DNA from: Enterocloster aldenensis
Lineage (GTDB): Bacteria > Bacillota > Clostridia > Lachnospirales > Lachnospiraceae
Length of the DNA: 64,000 nt
Reading direction: 5' to 3'
Assembly (NCBI RefSeq): GCF_003434055.1
Contig: NZ_QVEX01000013.1
Location: 1 to 64,000 of the forward strand
Shown here: positions 8,046-17,130 of the stretch, one piece after another
Position numbering within the stretch: the first letter of the stretch is position 1
How the letters are laid out: each line of letters begins with the position of its first letter
Program-made: the position numbers and the translations under genes
Notes under the pieces: model-generated
What the model saw: the letters and a program-made list of their open reading frames with translations, nothing else
Told to the model about the DNA's origin: nothing
The model's database searches: none

Positions 8046-8888
8046 ATGGATATTCGTTATTCTGCAAATCAGAGAGATGTGAAGCGCTACACCACTGAGG
8101 AATTAAGGGATGAGTTCCTGATCCAGAACCTGTATGTGGCAGATGAGGTGGTTGCCGTGTATTCACATGTGGACCGTATGGTGACATTGGGCTGCATGCC
8201 TGTGACAGAGACTGTTTCCATTGACAAGGGAATCGACTGCTGGAAGAATTTTGGCACCCACTACTTCCTGGAGCGCCGTGAGATCGGTATCTTCAACATT
8301 GGCGGGGCAGGCCAGATCGTGGCTGACGGACAGGAATTCAACATGGGATATAAGGACTGCCTGTATATCACAAAGGGCACCAGGGAAGTGCATTTTTCAA
8401 GCCAGGACGCTGCCAATCCAGCTAAGTTCTATATGGTAAGCGCACCTGCCCACACATCCTTTACCACTACCTACATCCCCATTGAGAAGGCTGCCAAGAG
8501 GCCGTGCGGCGCTTCTGAGACAGCGAATAAGCGCGTGATTAACCAGTTCATCCATCCGGATGTGCTTCAGACCTGCCAGCTGTCCATGGGCATGACCGTT
8601 CTGGAGGAAGGCAGTGTATGGAATACCATGCCCGCCCACACCCATGAGCGCCGTATGGAGATTTACATGTATTTTGAGGTTCCGGGGGACAACGTTGTGT
8701 TCCATATGATGGGAGAGCCCACAGAGACAAGGCACATCATCATGAAGAACGAGGAAGCTGTCATCAGCCCGTCCTGGAGCATCCACAGCGGGGCCGGTAC
8801 ATCCAACTACACTTTTATCTGGGCCATGGGCGGAGAGAACATGGAGTTTGACGACATGGATACCATGATGCCGAATCAGATGAAATAA
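8046..8888 (+). CDS. kduI: 5-dehydro-4-deoxy-D-glucuronate isomerase
   Basis: KduI isomerises 5-keto-4-deoxyuronate, formed from unsaturated uronates of pectin or glycosaminoglycans, to 2,5-diketo-3-deoxygluconate. It has 280 residues, the usual length. The zinc site of this cupin enzyme is visible as PAHTHERRME (two His and Glu) and WSIHSG (His). It opens MDIRYSANQRDVKRYTTEELRDE-like, as in the family, and AAAGGAGG precedes the ATG. It starts an operon with kduD (78 bp later) and the GntR gene. Control by GTATAC operators at 7967-7998 is inferred. Confidence 0.97.
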   Translation: MDIRYSANQRDVKRYTTEELRDEFLIQNLYVADEVVAVYSHVDRMVTLGCMPVTETVSIDKGIDCWKNFGTHYFLERREIGIFNIGGAGQIVADGQEFNMGYKDCLYITKGTREVHFSSQDAANPAKFYMVSAPAHTSFTTTYIPIEKAAKRPCGASETANKRVINQFIHPDVLQTCQLSMGMTVLEEGSVWNTMPAHTHERRMEIYMYFEVPGDNVVFHMMGEPTETRHIIMKNEEAVISPSWSIHSGAGTSNYTFIWAMGGENMEFDDMDTMMPNQMK

Positions 8889-8966
8889 CACAGATATCAA
8901 ACAGCATATATATGGATTAACAGCGGACAACGGCAGGAGTGCCTGCCGATGAAGGAGGATAAGGAT

Positions 8967-9773
8967 ATGACAGATTATTTACAGAACTTTTCATTAAACG
9001 GCAAGGTTGCGCTGATTACAGGCGCGTCTTATGGAATCGGTTTTGCCATTGCAAAGGCCATGGCAGGCGCAGGGGCAACCATTGTATTCAATGATATTAA
9101 GCAGGAACTGGTTGATAAAGGCCTTGCTGCTTACAAGGAAGAGGGGATTGAAGCCCACGGATATGTATGTGACGTGACGGATGAGGATGCTGTGAACGGG
9201 ATGGTTGCCGCCATTGAGAAGGAAGTGGGCGTGATTGACATCCTGGTCAACAATGCAGGAATCATCAAGCGGATTCCCATGTGCGATATGTCTGCGGCCG
9301 AGTTCAGACAGGTAATTGACGTGGACCTGAATGCGCCCTTCATCGTGTCCAAGGCAGTTATCCCCAGCATGATCAAGAAGGGCCACGGCAAGATCATCAA
9401 CATCTGCTCCATGATGAGCGAACTGGGACGTGAGACTGTTTCCGCTTATGCGGCAGCCAAGGGCGGCCTTAAGATGCTGACCAAGAACATTGCGTCTGAG
9501 TACGGCGAATACAACATCCAGTGTAACGGTATCGGGCCTGGCTATATTGCAACACCGCAGACAGCGCCTCTGCGCCAGGTCCAGCCGGACGGCTCCAGAC
9601 ATCCCTTTGACCAGTTCATCATTGCCAAGACACCGGCCGGCCGCTGGGGCGAGGCAGAGGATCTGGGCGGACCAGCCGTATTCCTGGCATCCGAGGCATC
9701 CAATTTTGTCAACGGCCTTGTACTGTACGTGGATGGCGGCATCCTGGCCTACATCGGCAAGCAGCCAAAATAA
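8967..9773 (+). CDS. kduD: 2-dehydro-3-deoxy-D-gluconate 5-dehydrogenase
   Basis: KduD is an NAD-dependent short-chain dehydrogenase that reduces 2,5-diketo-3-deoxygluconate to 2-keto-3-deoxygluconate, the step after KduI. The 268 residues show TGASYGIG (cofactor loop), NNAG, the catalytic Ser in NICSMMS and an intact YAAAK. The C-terminus LYVDGGILAYIGKQ is family-like. I start at the ATG at 8967 because AGGAGG lies eight bases before it; six codons upstream another ATG lacks a site. It works in the operon kduI-kduD-gntR. The SDR at 4495 differs by having lost the lysine that is kept here. Confidence 0.95.
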   Translation: MTDYLQNFSLNGKVALITGASYGIGFAIAKAMAGAGATIVFNDIKQELVDKGLAAYKEEGIEAHGYVCDVTDEDAVNGMVAAIEKEVGVIDILVNNAGIIKRIPMCDMSAAEFRQVIDVDLNAPFIVSKAVIPSMIKKGHGKIINICSMMSELGRETVSAYAAAKGGLKMLTKNIASEYGEYNIQCNGIGPGYIATPQTAPLRQVQPDGSRHPFDQFIIAKTPAGRWGEAEDLGGPAVFLASEASNFVNGLVLYVDGGILAYIGKQPK

Positions 9774-9842
9774 TCTGAGACAGCTGAAGTCAGGCGGCCC
9801 TGACAGGATTGGGCCGCTGCCTGACGGTATGGGGGTGAAACC

Positions 9843-10550
9843 ATGGGAGAGATGAATTTCAAGAACCGCGGCGAGCTGGTATTCGAGACCCTGAAGCGGG
9901 AGATTCTGGACCTGCGGCTAAAGCCGGGCCAGATGATAAGTGAAAATGAAATATGCGACCGCTTCGGCGTGTCCAGGACTCCTGTGCGGGACGCCCTCAG
10001 GCTTTTGCAGGAACAGGGCTTTGCGGAAACCATTCCCTACCGGGGAACCTATGTGACGCTTCTGAGCCTGGATAACATCAAGCAGATGATTTACATGCGT
10101 GTTGCGGTTGAGACCATGGTGCTGCGGGATTTCATGCAGAACCGAACGCCCATGGTGATGGAAGATATCCGCCATGCAATTGCCCAGCAGCGGGCATTGA
10201 TTGAAGAGGCAGGCTTTGAGCCGGAGCAGTTCTACCACATGGATGCCCAGATGCATTCCATATGGTTCGGCGCCGTAAAGCGCCAGAAGCTTTGGGAAAT
10301 GCTTCAGGCACAGCAGCTTCATTACACAAGGTTCCGCATGCTGGATTTTATCACGGAGACTGACTTTACGCGCATCATCGGGGAACATGAGGAATTGTTC
10401 CGGCTGATTTCAGAAGGAAATGAAAAGAAGCTGGAGGAATCGCTCAAGGAACACCTGTATTACAGCATGAAGCGCATGCGCCATTCCATCGAAGTGGATT
10501 ATAAAGATTATTTTGAAGAAGAACCGGAAGAAGGGCGGTTTGTCATATGA
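9843..10550 (+). CDS. GntR-family regulator, FadR/FCD subfamily
   Basis: A 235-residue repressor or activator. The winged helix is at residues 10-75 (RFGVSRTPVRDALRLLQEQGF). The C-terminal FCD ligand domain keeps the metal residues: Asp and His in YHMDAQMHSIW, His in GEHEELF and His in KEHLYYS. Its usual ligands are hexuronates or their acids. It lies 69 bp after kduD in the same direction, so it probably autoregulates through the operators before kduI. Start choice is between ATG 9843 and the one four codons later; GGGGGTG precedes the first. The ligand is inferred. Confidence 0.92.
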   Translation: MGEMNFKNRGELVFETLKREILDLRLKPGQMISENEICDRFGVSRTPVRDALRLLQEQGFAETIPYRGTYVTLLSLDNIKQMIYMRVAVETMVLRDFMQNRTPMVMEDIRHAIAQQRALIEEAGFEPEQFYHMDAQMHSIWFGAVKRQKLWEMLQAQQLHYTRFRMLDFITETDFTRIIGEHEELFRLISEGNEKKLEESLKEHLYYSMKRMRHSIEVDYKDYFEEEPEEGRFVI

Positions 10551-10559
10551 CAAGCCGTT

Positions 10560-10751
10560 CTATTCTTTTTTCAGATAAATCCGCTCATCCGGATTTTCCT
10601 TCAGATACTCTTCCAGGTCTTCGGGGGAAAGGTTGGAGCGGACCTCCTCAAAATAGGCTGCCCCGTCCATGGAGATGAAATCAATGAGGCGTTTCACCAC
10701 CTCCGGGTCATCCAGTAACTGTTCAATCTTTTCATCCGTAAAATAAGCCAT
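10560..10751 (-). CDS. Small acidic protein of unknown function
   Basis: A 63-residue acidic protein, MAYFTDEKIEQLLDDPEVV onward, predicted all-helical, with no cysteine or membrane segment. I do not recognise a named family. It converges with the GntR gene with only nine bases between the stops, and a GGCAGG site lies nine bases before the ATG. Codon use matches the neighbours, which supports a real gene. The segment LSPEDLEEYLKENPDERIYL suggests a small regulatory or adaptor protein, but that is only a guess. Confidence 0.65.
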   Translation of the reverse strand: MAYFTDEKIEQLLDDPEVVKRLIDFISMDGAAYFEEVRSNLSPEDLEEYLKENPDERIYLKKE

Positions 10752-10898
10752 TGTCGTATACCTGCCTTCCTGTTTCCAATATATGTAATTTATACATCCT
10801 AATACCTATAGTATATTCGTAATTGCGAAGATATTCAATATCTGAAATCTATTTTATGCTTAATCTATCAAACAGACCAGATTACATAGGAGTAAGAG

Positions 10899-11117
10899 AT
10901 GATAGATTATTCGCCCTTTTGGAAGACTTTGGAAGATTCAAAGGAAAACTGGTATACGCTTACCAAGCATCATCATGTGTCGGACAGTACGCTTCACAGA
11001 CTGAAGCACAACAAGGATATTTCCATGAAGACAGTGAATGATTTGTGCAGGATACTGAATTGTGATATAGAGAATATTGCAACCTATGTGGCCTCGGATG
11101 AGGACCAGAAGCTGTAA
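10899..11117 (+). CDS. Small XRE/Cro-type DNA-binding protein
   Basis: A 72-residue protein made almost only of one helix-turn-helix of the Cro/CI type (WYTLTKHHHVSDSTLHRLKH, then MKTVNDLCRILNCDIENIA). AGGAG lies six bases before the ATG. There is no partner domain, so it is a single-domain regulator, of the sort found alone or with toxin genes. No toxin-like gene is beside it; the next gene is a sensor kinase 200 bp on. The fold is clear and the target is unknown. Confidence 0.85.
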   Translation: MIDYSPFWKTLEDSKENWYTLTKHHHVSDSTLHRLKHNKDISMKTVNDLCRILNCDIENIATYVASDEDQKL

Positions 11118-11331
11118 CTTTTATGGAATGGTGTGTGTCTGGGAACTGCCTTTTGTCAGCTGGCTGGAATGAAACCACATACCTGGCAGGAATGAATCTG
11201 CGAACACACACCGGAATCAGATAGATGCCCTTCAGCGCGGCCCCACGGCCATGGCTGGCGGGCATTTTATGTTTATCCCTTTTCAAACAGACCAAACTAT
11301 TATAGAATGTTTTCAGGATGAAAGGAGGCGG

Positions 11332-12930
11332 ATGGCGGATATGGGACAGAATAAGAAAAGCAATCAGGGATTCGTTGGCCGTATCTGGCTATCCTGTTCC
11401 CTGGAACAGAAGGTCCGCTATATTGCGGGTTCGGCTGCAATTGTGGTCATATTGTCCATTGCTGCCAATCTACTGGTGGCCGGCTTTGGCATGAAGGGAT
11501 TCCATACAGTGCTTGAGAACAATTCCCATGCCCTGTCCTTCTGGTCCGCCATGTCAGGGGAGAGCAGTGCGTTCGTGGCCCTTGTCAGGGACAGGACAGA
11601 GGAAAACCAGAAGCGGTTTCATGAGGCGTGTCTTAAATCAGAAGCAGCCCTTGAGGGACTGAGCTTTGATTACAATAAGATCGGGGCAGTCCCTTATGCC
11701 AGGACCTGGTCCATTTTCAATATGTATGAAAACTATGCCAGGGAAAGGGACGGGTTCCTGGACATGGAGGAGGACGATGAGGGGTACATGGACCGGCTGT
11801 ATACCATCTACCGCGTCCAGGGATATCTGGAAAACCATGCAGGACGCCTGGAACAGATGACGGTTGAGATGGGGAACGAGAGTTATGAAAGGCAGCGGCC
11901 CCTGCTCATAATCGTGCCTGTAATCAGCGTGCTCTGGGGAGCGGCTGCCCTGCTTATGGTGCGGTGGCTGAAGCAATCCGTGTACCGCGGCATTGTGCGG
12001 CCAGTGGTGGAACTGGCAGAGGATTCAAGACGTATTGGGGAAAATGATTTTTCAGGGCCGGATATCCAGGCAGAGGGGCAGGATGAGATTGCCAGCCTGG
12101 TCAGGGCCTTCTGTACTATGAAGGATTCCACCAAGGGTTATATCCAGGCGCTGACTGAAAAGCATGAAATGGAAAAACAGCTGGACGCGGTGCGGCTTCA
12201 GATGCTGAAGAACCAGATTAATCCCCATTTCCTGTTTAATACCCTGAACATGATTGCCGGCACGGCCCAGATTGAGGACGCTGATACAACGGAGAAGATG
12301 ATTACGGCCCTTGGGCGGCTGTTCCGCTATAACCTTAAGTCATCGGACTCGGTCATGCCCCTGGAGCGGGAGCTTAAGGTGGTGCAGGATTATATGTACC
12401 TGCAGAAGATGCGGTTTGGACAGCGGCTTACATTTACCTGTGACTGCCATCCCGATACCCTGGAATTGCTGGTGCCTTCCTTTGCGCTTCAGCCGCTGGT
12501 GGAGAATTCCATCAAGTATGGGATTTCACCCAGAAGCCAGGGCGGGAAAATCCACATACGTTCCTGGCTGGAGGGAAAGCGGCTGTGGATATCTGTTGCG
12601 GACACAGGGCTTGGGATGGAGGAAGGGCGGCTCAAGGAGATACGGGAGGCGCTTAAGGCCGGGGACGACAGGTCTGCCGGAGTGGGGCTTGGCAATATAT
12701 ACCGGAGACTTCATGTCATGTATAAGGACGGCGGGATGTTCCTGTACAGCCGCAAGGGCTGCGGTACGGTGGTGCAGATGGCATTTACGGGGGAAAACCT
12801 CCACGGAGGGGAGAAGCTCAATGGAGGGAAGAACCTCAATGGAGGGAAGAACCTCAATGGAGGGGAGAACCTCAATGGAGGGGAGAACCTTAATGGAGAA
12901 GAAAACCCCAATGGAAAGGATGAAGTATGA
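11332..12930 (+). CDS. Sensor histidine kinase, LytS/YesM type
   Basis: A membrane kinase of about 530 residues. Two transmembrane helices (YIAGSAAIVVILSIAANLLV and LLIIVPVISVLWGAAALLMV) flank an extracellular sensing domain. A HAMP segment follows, then a His_kinase block (LQMLKNQINPHFLFNTLNMI, phospho-His in PHFLFN) and an ATPase domain (LVENSIKYGI, DTGLGM, GVGLGNIYRRL). AGGAGG sits three bases before ATG 11332 and 12 before ATG 11341, so either may be used. The C-terminus carries seven six-residue repeats. It overlaps the response regulator by 4 bp and precedes a TRAP transporter, so it probably senses the transported acid. Confidence 0.92.
   Translation: MADMGQNKKSNQGFVGRIWLSCSLEQKVRYIAGSAAIVVILSIAANLLVAGFGMKGFHTVLENNSHALSFWSAMSGESSAFVALVRDRTEENQKRFHEACLKSEAALEGLSFDYNKIGAVPYARTWSIFNMYENYARERDGFLDMEEDDEGYMDRLYTIYRVQGYLENHAGRLEQMTVEMGNESYERQRPLLIIVPVISVLWGAAALLMVRWLKQSVYRGIVRPVVELAEDSRRIGENDFSGPDIQAEGQDEIASLVRAFCTMKDSTKGYIQALTEKHEMEKQLDAVRLQMLKNQINPHFLFNTLNMIAGTAQIEDADTTEKMITALGRLFRYNLKSSDSVMPLERELKVVQDYMYLQKMRFGQRLTFTCDCHPDTLELLVPSFALQPLVENSIKYGISPRSQGGKIHIRSWLEGKRLWISVADTGLGMEEGRLKEIREALKAGDDRSAGVGLGNIYRRLHVMYKDGGMFLYSRKGCGTVVQMAFTGENLHGGEKLNGGKNLNGGKNLNGGENLNGGENLNGEENPNGKDEV
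12793..12918 (+). repeat. In-gene 18-bp minisatellite (ENLNGG repeats)
   Basis: Seven consecutive 18-bp units encode ENLHGG, EKLNGG, KNLNGG, KNLNGG, ENLNGG, ENLNGE and ENPNGK at the end of the kinase, after the ATPase domain is complete. The unit is a multiple of three, so copy changes keep the frame and the overlap with the next gene. Confidence 0.9.
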
Positions 12931-13829
12931 ACAGATATCGCATACTGCTGGCGGATGATGAACAGATTGAGCGTATGGCGCTGGCAAAACGGCTTGTGAA
13001 GCATTTTGGGGACAGCCTGGCCATCAGCGAGGCTGTCAATGGGGCGGAGGCCCTTAAGGTGTTTAAAAGGGAGCAGAGCCAGATCGTGCTCATGGATATT
13101 TCCATGCCCGAGATGAACGGGGCGGAGGCGGCGGAGCAGATCCGTGGAATGGATGAGGACTGTATCATCATTTTCCTGACAGCCTATGATGATTTTGCCT
13201 ATGCAAAAAGGGCAATCGTAATCCGGGCCCTGGATTATCTTTTAAAGCCCTGTGACGAGGACGAGCTGGTGTCTGTGATTGAGGAGGCTATGCGTCTTAC
13301 GGACCGCAGGGAGTTAAAGAAGGCGCGGGACTTTGGCATGGATGGAGGGAAGGCCCTGGATGGAGGCATACCGGGAGTCCGGGGGGTAAGTATGGCCAAA
13401 ATCCCATCCGGGGGCGCCCAGGATATGGCGGGCGGCCATGGGCTGGAGGATGCGGGAACCGCCCGCATGGCCCTTGCAGCGGAAACCATGCGGGAGTATA
13501 TACGGAATAATTACATGAAGGAAATATCCATGCAGGATGCGGCAAGGGTGATGAATTATTCGGATGCGTATTTCTGCAAATTATTTAAACAGTGCTTTGA
13601 CCAGAATTTCACCTCTTATCTGACCAATTTCCGGGTGAACGAGGCAAAAAAGCTTTTGAAGGACCGGAATATCAGTGTGAAGGATGTGGGGATGCGGGTG
13701 GGATATTATGATTCCAATTATTTTGCCAAAGTTTTCAAGCGGGTCACAGGCGTGATTCCTTCGGAGTACAGGGACAGCCAGCACTCCATCCGGCATGGCG
13801 ATGCCAACCGTCCCACCTGGAATTGTTAA
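12927..13829 (+). CDS. Response regulator, YesN type (receiver + AraC HTH)
   Basis: The 300-residue partner of the kinase just upstream (ATGA overlap). The receiver domain is at residues 1-125, with acidic DDE near the start, phospho-acceptor Asp in IVLMDISMPEMNG and Lys in LLKPCDEDEL. A Gly-rich linker of about 50 residues follows, then an AraC-type DNA-binding domain (ISMQDAARVMNYSDAYFCKL and VGMRVGYYDSNYFAKVFKR). It most likely activates the TRAP operon at 14071, whose promoter has a poor -35 and two direct repeats. Pairing is inferred from the overlap. Confidence 0.94.
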   Translation: MNRYRILLADDEQIERMALAKRLVKHFGDSLAISEAVNGAEALKVFKREQSQIVLMDISMPEMNGAEAAEQIRGMDEDCIIIFLTAYDDFAYAKRAIVIRALDYLLKPCDEDELVSVIEEAMRLTDRRELKKARDFGMDGGKALDGGIPGVRGVSMAKIPSGGAQDMAGGHGLEDAGTARMALAAETMREYIRNNYMKEISMQDAARVMNYSDAYFCKLFKQCFDQNFTSYLTNFRVNEAKKLLKDRNISVKDVGMRVGYYDSNYFAKVFKRVTGVIPSEYRDSQHSIRHGDANRPTWNC

Positions 13830-13832
13830 TAA

Positions 13833-13900
13833 AATGACAAAATCTTCTTCCCCAATGACAAACTTTTACGGTACAAATTAAATGCCCCGGGCTATATAAT
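13833..13900 (+). promoter_or_regulatory. Probable regulator-dependent promoter of the first TRAP operon
   Basis: Two direct repeats AATGACAAA at 13833-13841 and 13854-13862 are 21 bp apart, two helical turns. They end 10 bp before a weak -35 (TACAAA, 13872-13877), followed by TATAAT at 13895-13900 (17-bp spacer). This arrangement fits binding of a dimeric AraC-type response regulator next to RNA polymerase. Confidence 0.6.
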
Positions 13901-14070
13901 TAAGAAAGTGTTAAGGAAGGCGCCAAAACCTTAATGGATTCTGGATTGTAAAGCCGCGGGGTTTCTTTTTATGCGGTATGGTATGGAGGATTTCAGTCCA
14001 GAATAAGTACAGACCAGAATAAGTACAGAAAATATGGAACGTTTGCTGTATAAAGGGAAAGGAATGGAAA

Positions 14071-15096
14071 ATGGTGAGGAAATTCATAAAGAAAACAACA
14101 GCAGTCCTGCTGTGTGCCGCTGTGGCTGCAGGCCTTATGGGCTGTGGATCCGTGACTTCCGGGAAACGGATCATCCGTGTCTCCCACGCACAGTCGGAAA
14201 CACATCCCGAGCACATTGGATTGCTTGCATTTAAGGAATATGTGGAGGAACGCCTGGGGGACAGGTACGAGGTACAGATATTCCCCAATGAAATCCTGGG
14301 TTCTGCCCAGAAGGCCATTGAATTGACCCAGACAGGAGCCATTGATTTTGTGGTGGCGGGAACCGCCAACCTGGAAACATTTGCAGGTGTGTATGAAATC
14401 TTCAGCATGCCCTACCTGTTTGATTCCGAGGATGTGTATAAATCCGTGATGCAGGATACGGATTATATGGAACAGGTGTATGAGTCCACGGACGAGGCCG
14501 GATTCCGGGTTGTGACCTGGTATAACGCGGGAACCAGGAACTTTTATGCCAAGACGCCCATCCGCACGCCTGAGGACCTTAAGGGTAAGAAAATCAGGGT
14601 ACAACAGAGCCCGGCCAGCGTTGCCATGGTCAATGCTTTTGGAGCGGCTGCCGCGCCCATGGGATTCGGGGAAGTGTATACGGCCATCCAGCAGGGCGTG
14701 ATTGACGGGGCTGAGAACAATGAGCTGGCCCTTACCAACAACAAGCACGGCGAGGTTGCCAAATATTATGCTTACAATAAACACCAGATGGTGCCGGACA
14801 TGCTGGTGGCAAACCTTAAATTCCTTCAGGGGCTGGATCCTGAGGAGTACCAGGTTTTCAAGGATGCGGCCCTCCTTTCCACCCAGGTTGAGATGGAGGA
14901 GTGGGATAAGAGCATTGAGGCGGCAAAACAGATTGCATCTGAGGACATGGGAGTGGAATTCATTGATGTGGATGTGGATGCATTTAAGCAGAAGGTACTT
15001 CCCCTTCATGAGAAGATGCTGAAGGAGAACCCAAAGATTGCAGACCTGTACCTGTATATCCAGGAAGTAAATGAAAAAGCAAAGGGAGGGCAGTAG
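14071..15096 (+). CDS. TRAP transporter substrate-binding lipoprotein (DctP type)
   Basis: A 341-residue extracytoplasmic receptor. The signal peptide ends in a lipobox, GLMGCGS, so Cys26 is likely lipid-anchored. The DctP core shows HAQSETHPEHIG, NEILGSAQKAIELTQTG, the substrate-arginine region (GKKIRVQQSPASVAMVNAFG) and QQGVIDGAENNE. TRAP receptors of this type bind uronates or other carboxylates. AAAGGA lies seven bases before the ATG. It heads dctP-dctQ-dctM. Together with uxuA/kduID upstream, a hexuronate substrate is likely but not shown by sequence. Confidence 0.93.
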   Translation: MVRKFIKKTTAVLLCAAVAAGLMGCGSVTSGKRIIRVSHAQSETHPEHIGLLAFKEYVEERLGDRYEVQIFPNEILGSAQKAIELTQTGAIDFVVAGTANLETFAGVYEIFSMPYLFDSEDVYKSVMQDTDYMEQVYESTDEAGFRVVTWYNAGTRNFYAKTPIRTPEDLKGKKIRVQQSPASVAMVNAFGAAAAPMGFGEVYTAIQQGVIDGAENNELALTNNKHGEVAKYYAYNKHQMVPDMLVANLKFLQGLDPEEYQVFKDAALLSTQVEMEEWDKSIEAAKQIASEDMGVEFIDVDVDAFKQKVLPLHEKMLKENPKIADLYLYIQEVNEKAKGGQ

Positions 15097-15097
15097 G

Positions 15098-15595
15098 ATG
15101 GAGAACATGCATAAAGTAAGAGCCGGCATCATGCGGGTCCTGGGGATTGTGATTACCTGCCTGTTTGCCCTGATGACTGTTATCGGCACGTATCAGATTG
15201 TGACAAGATACTTCTTTAACCGCCCCAGCACCGTGTCTGAGGAGCTTCTGACCTATTCCTTTACCTGGATGTCCCTGCTGGCTTCCGCCTATGTGTTTGG
15301 CAAGAGGGACCACATGCGCATGGGCTTTCTGGCAGATAAATTTACAGGGCCGGGCCGCAGATACCTGGAGGCTGCCATTGATCTGCTGACCTTTGCATTT
15401 GCAGGCGTTGTCATGGTATATGGAGGCATTTCCATTACAAAGCTGACCATGATCCAGACCACGGCATCCCTGAGGGTGCCCATGGGGTACATTTATGTAA
15501 TCGTGCCTGTGACCGGCGTGCTGATCATGCTGTTCAGCCTGATGAACGCTGCGGACATGCTTCACAGGGATTTTAGCGGGAAAGAGGAGGTGTAG
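15098..15595 (+). CDS. TRAP transporter small permease (DctQ type)
   Basis: A four-helix membrane protein of 165 residues that joins the receptor-docking large permease in TRAP systems. Family signs are RYFFNRPSTVSEELLTYSFTW and FGKRDHMRMGFL. I start at the ATG at 15098 (GGGAGG eight bases before), just after the dctP stop, rather than at an ATG nine codons upstream inside dctP. It ends three bases before dctM. Function as the small subunit is secure; substrate follows the receptor. Confidence 0.92.
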   Translation: MENMHKVRAGIMRVLGIVITCLFALMTVIGTYQIVTRYFFNRPSTVSEELLTYSFTWMSLLASAYVFGKRDHMRMGFLADKFTGPGRRYLEAAIDLLTFAFAGVVMVYGGISITKLTMIQTTASLRVPMGYIYVIVPVTGVLIMLFSLMNAADMLHRDFSGKEEV

Positions 15596-15598
15596 GAG

Positions 15599-16906
15599 AT
15601 GAATATAGCAGTTGCCTGTGGATTGATCATATTAGTATTGCTGGTCATCATGCTTCTGGCCGGCGTCCCCATTGCAGTGGCCCTGGCCGTGTCATCCATC
15701 TGCGCCATCCTTCCTGTGCTGGATACGGGCGCGGCAGTGCTTACCGGGGCACAGAGGATATTTTCCGGTATTTCCGTGTTCAGCCTTCTGGCCATACCTT
15801 TCTTTATCCTGGCTGGAAATATCATGAACAAGGGCGGGATTGCCATCCGCCTCATTAATTTTGCAAAGCTGTTTACCGGCAATATCCCAGGCGCCCTGGC
15901 ACATACCAATGCGGTTGCCAACATGCTCTTTGGCGCTATCTCCGGTTCCGGTACGGCGGCAGCTTCTGCCATGGGTTCCATCATTGGGCCCATTGAGGAG
16001 GAAGAGGGGTATGACAGGGATTTCTCTGCGGCAGCCAATATTGCCACGGCTCCCACCGGCCTTCTGATTCCGCCCAGCAATGTCATGATTACCTATTCCC
16101 TTGTCAGCGGAGGAACCTCCGTGGCAGCCCTGTTCATGGCAGGGTATATACCGGGAATCCTCTGGGGACTGGCGTGTATGGCCGTAATCTACTATTTTGC
16201 AAAGAAGAAAGGATACCGCAGCGCGGTTAAATACAGCTTTAGCGAAAAGGTTAAGGTATTCTTCCAGGCAATCCCATGTCTTCTCATGATTGTGATTGTA
16301 ATCGGAGGAATCATAAGCGGTATCTTCACGGCCACGGAGGGAAGCGTGGTGGCTGTTGTATACAGCCTGATCCTGTCGCTGTTCTTCTATAAGTCAATCA
16401 AGGTTTCCGAACTGCCTAAGATTTTCCTGGACAGCGCCGAGATGACGGGTATCATCATTTTCCTGATTGGCGTGTCCAGCATCATGAGCTGGGTCATGGC
16501 GTTTACAGGCATACCCTCGGCTGTGTCCGAGGCCATGCTGGGAATCAGCAATAACCGGTATGTGATCCTCTTTATCATTAATATCCTGCTTCTGATCATC
16601 GGCACATTCATGGATATGACGCCTGCCTGCCTGATTTTCACCCCTATCTTCCTGCCCATCTGCCAGGCTTTGGGGATGAATACCGTGCATTTCGGCATCA
16701 TGATGATATTCAACCTGTGTATCGGAACCATCACGCCGCCGGTGGGGACCACGCTGTTCGTAGGTGTTAAGGTGGGTAAGAGCAGGATTGAAAATGTGAT
16801 TAAGCCGCTGTTATATTATTTCGCCGCCATATTCATTGTGCTGCTTCTTGTATCCTATGTTCCCATCCTGTCCATGTGGCTGCCGGGACTGCTGGGATAT
16901 GTGTGA
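15599..16906 (+). CDS. TRAP transporter large permease (DctM type)
   Basis: A 435-residue membrane protein with about 12 helices, the sodium-coupled channel of the TRAP system. Family blocks include FFILAGNIMNKGGIA, FGAISGSGTAAASAMGSI, APTGLLIPPSN and GTITPPVGTTLF. AGGAGG lies eight bases before the ATG. A strong terminator follows, ending the operon. It is the last gene of the first TRAP set, which is a different paralogue from the DctM at 29667. Confidence 0.95.
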   Translation: MNIAVACGLIILVLLVIMLLAGVPIAVALAVSSICAILPVLDTGAAVLTGAQRIFSGISVFSLLAIPFFILAGNIMNKGGIAIRLINFAKLFTGNIPGALAHTNAVANMLFGAISGSGTAAASAMGSIIGPIEEEEGYDRDFSAAANIATAPTGLLIPPSNVMITYSLVSGGTSVAALFMAGYIPGILWGLACMAVIYYFAKKKGYRSAVKYSFSEKVKVFFQAIPCLLMIVIVIGGIISGIFTATEGSVVAVVYSLILSLFFYKSIKVSELPKIFLDSAEMTGIIIFLIGVSSIMSWVMAFTGIPSAVSEAMLGISNNRYVILFIINILLLIIGTFMDMTPACLIFTPIFLPICQALGMNTVHFGIMMIFNLCIGTITPPVGTTLFVGVKVGKSRIENVIKPLLYYFAAIFIVLLLVSYVPILSMWLPGLLGYV

Positions 16907-16942
16907 TGGAACGCAGGAGGGATATGTAATTCATGTGAATGG

Positions 16943-16990
16943 AAGGACTGCTGTCTGCCGCCGGATGTCTGCGGCGGACGGCAGTCCTTT
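16943..16990 (+). terminator. Terminator of the first TRAP operon
   Basis: A long hairpin: AAGGACTGC plus GTCTGCCGCC on the left pairs with GCGGCGGAC plus GGCAGTCCTT on the right, ending in TTTT (about 16987-16990). Confidence 0.8.
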
Positions 16991-17052
16991 TGCAGGGGCG
17001 GGGGGAGCGGCGGAAAAATAAAGAAAAGGTGAAATTTATGGAAAAGTACGGG

Positions 17053-17081
17053 TTGTGGTCAGGGATGAATTCTGCTATAGT
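17053..17081 (+). promoter_or_regulatory. Probable sigma-A promoter of the AEC carrier gene
   Basis: TTGTGG (17053-17058), 17-bp spacer, TATAGT (17076-17081); 50 bp upstream of the start codon. Confidence 0.5.
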
Positions 17082-17130
17082 ACATATCGTGCATTAAGAT
17101 GTGTTAAAAAATGGATGAGGGAAAACAGGT

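Noticed and set aside
12793-12918. CRISPR array
   Set aside because: Units are contiguous 18-bp coding repeats without spacers, and no cas gene is present in the window.
13993-15189. Minus-strand frame of 398 codons
   Set aside because: Entirely opposite dctP; His/Leu-rich composition typical of antisense frames; the dctP protein is unmistakable.
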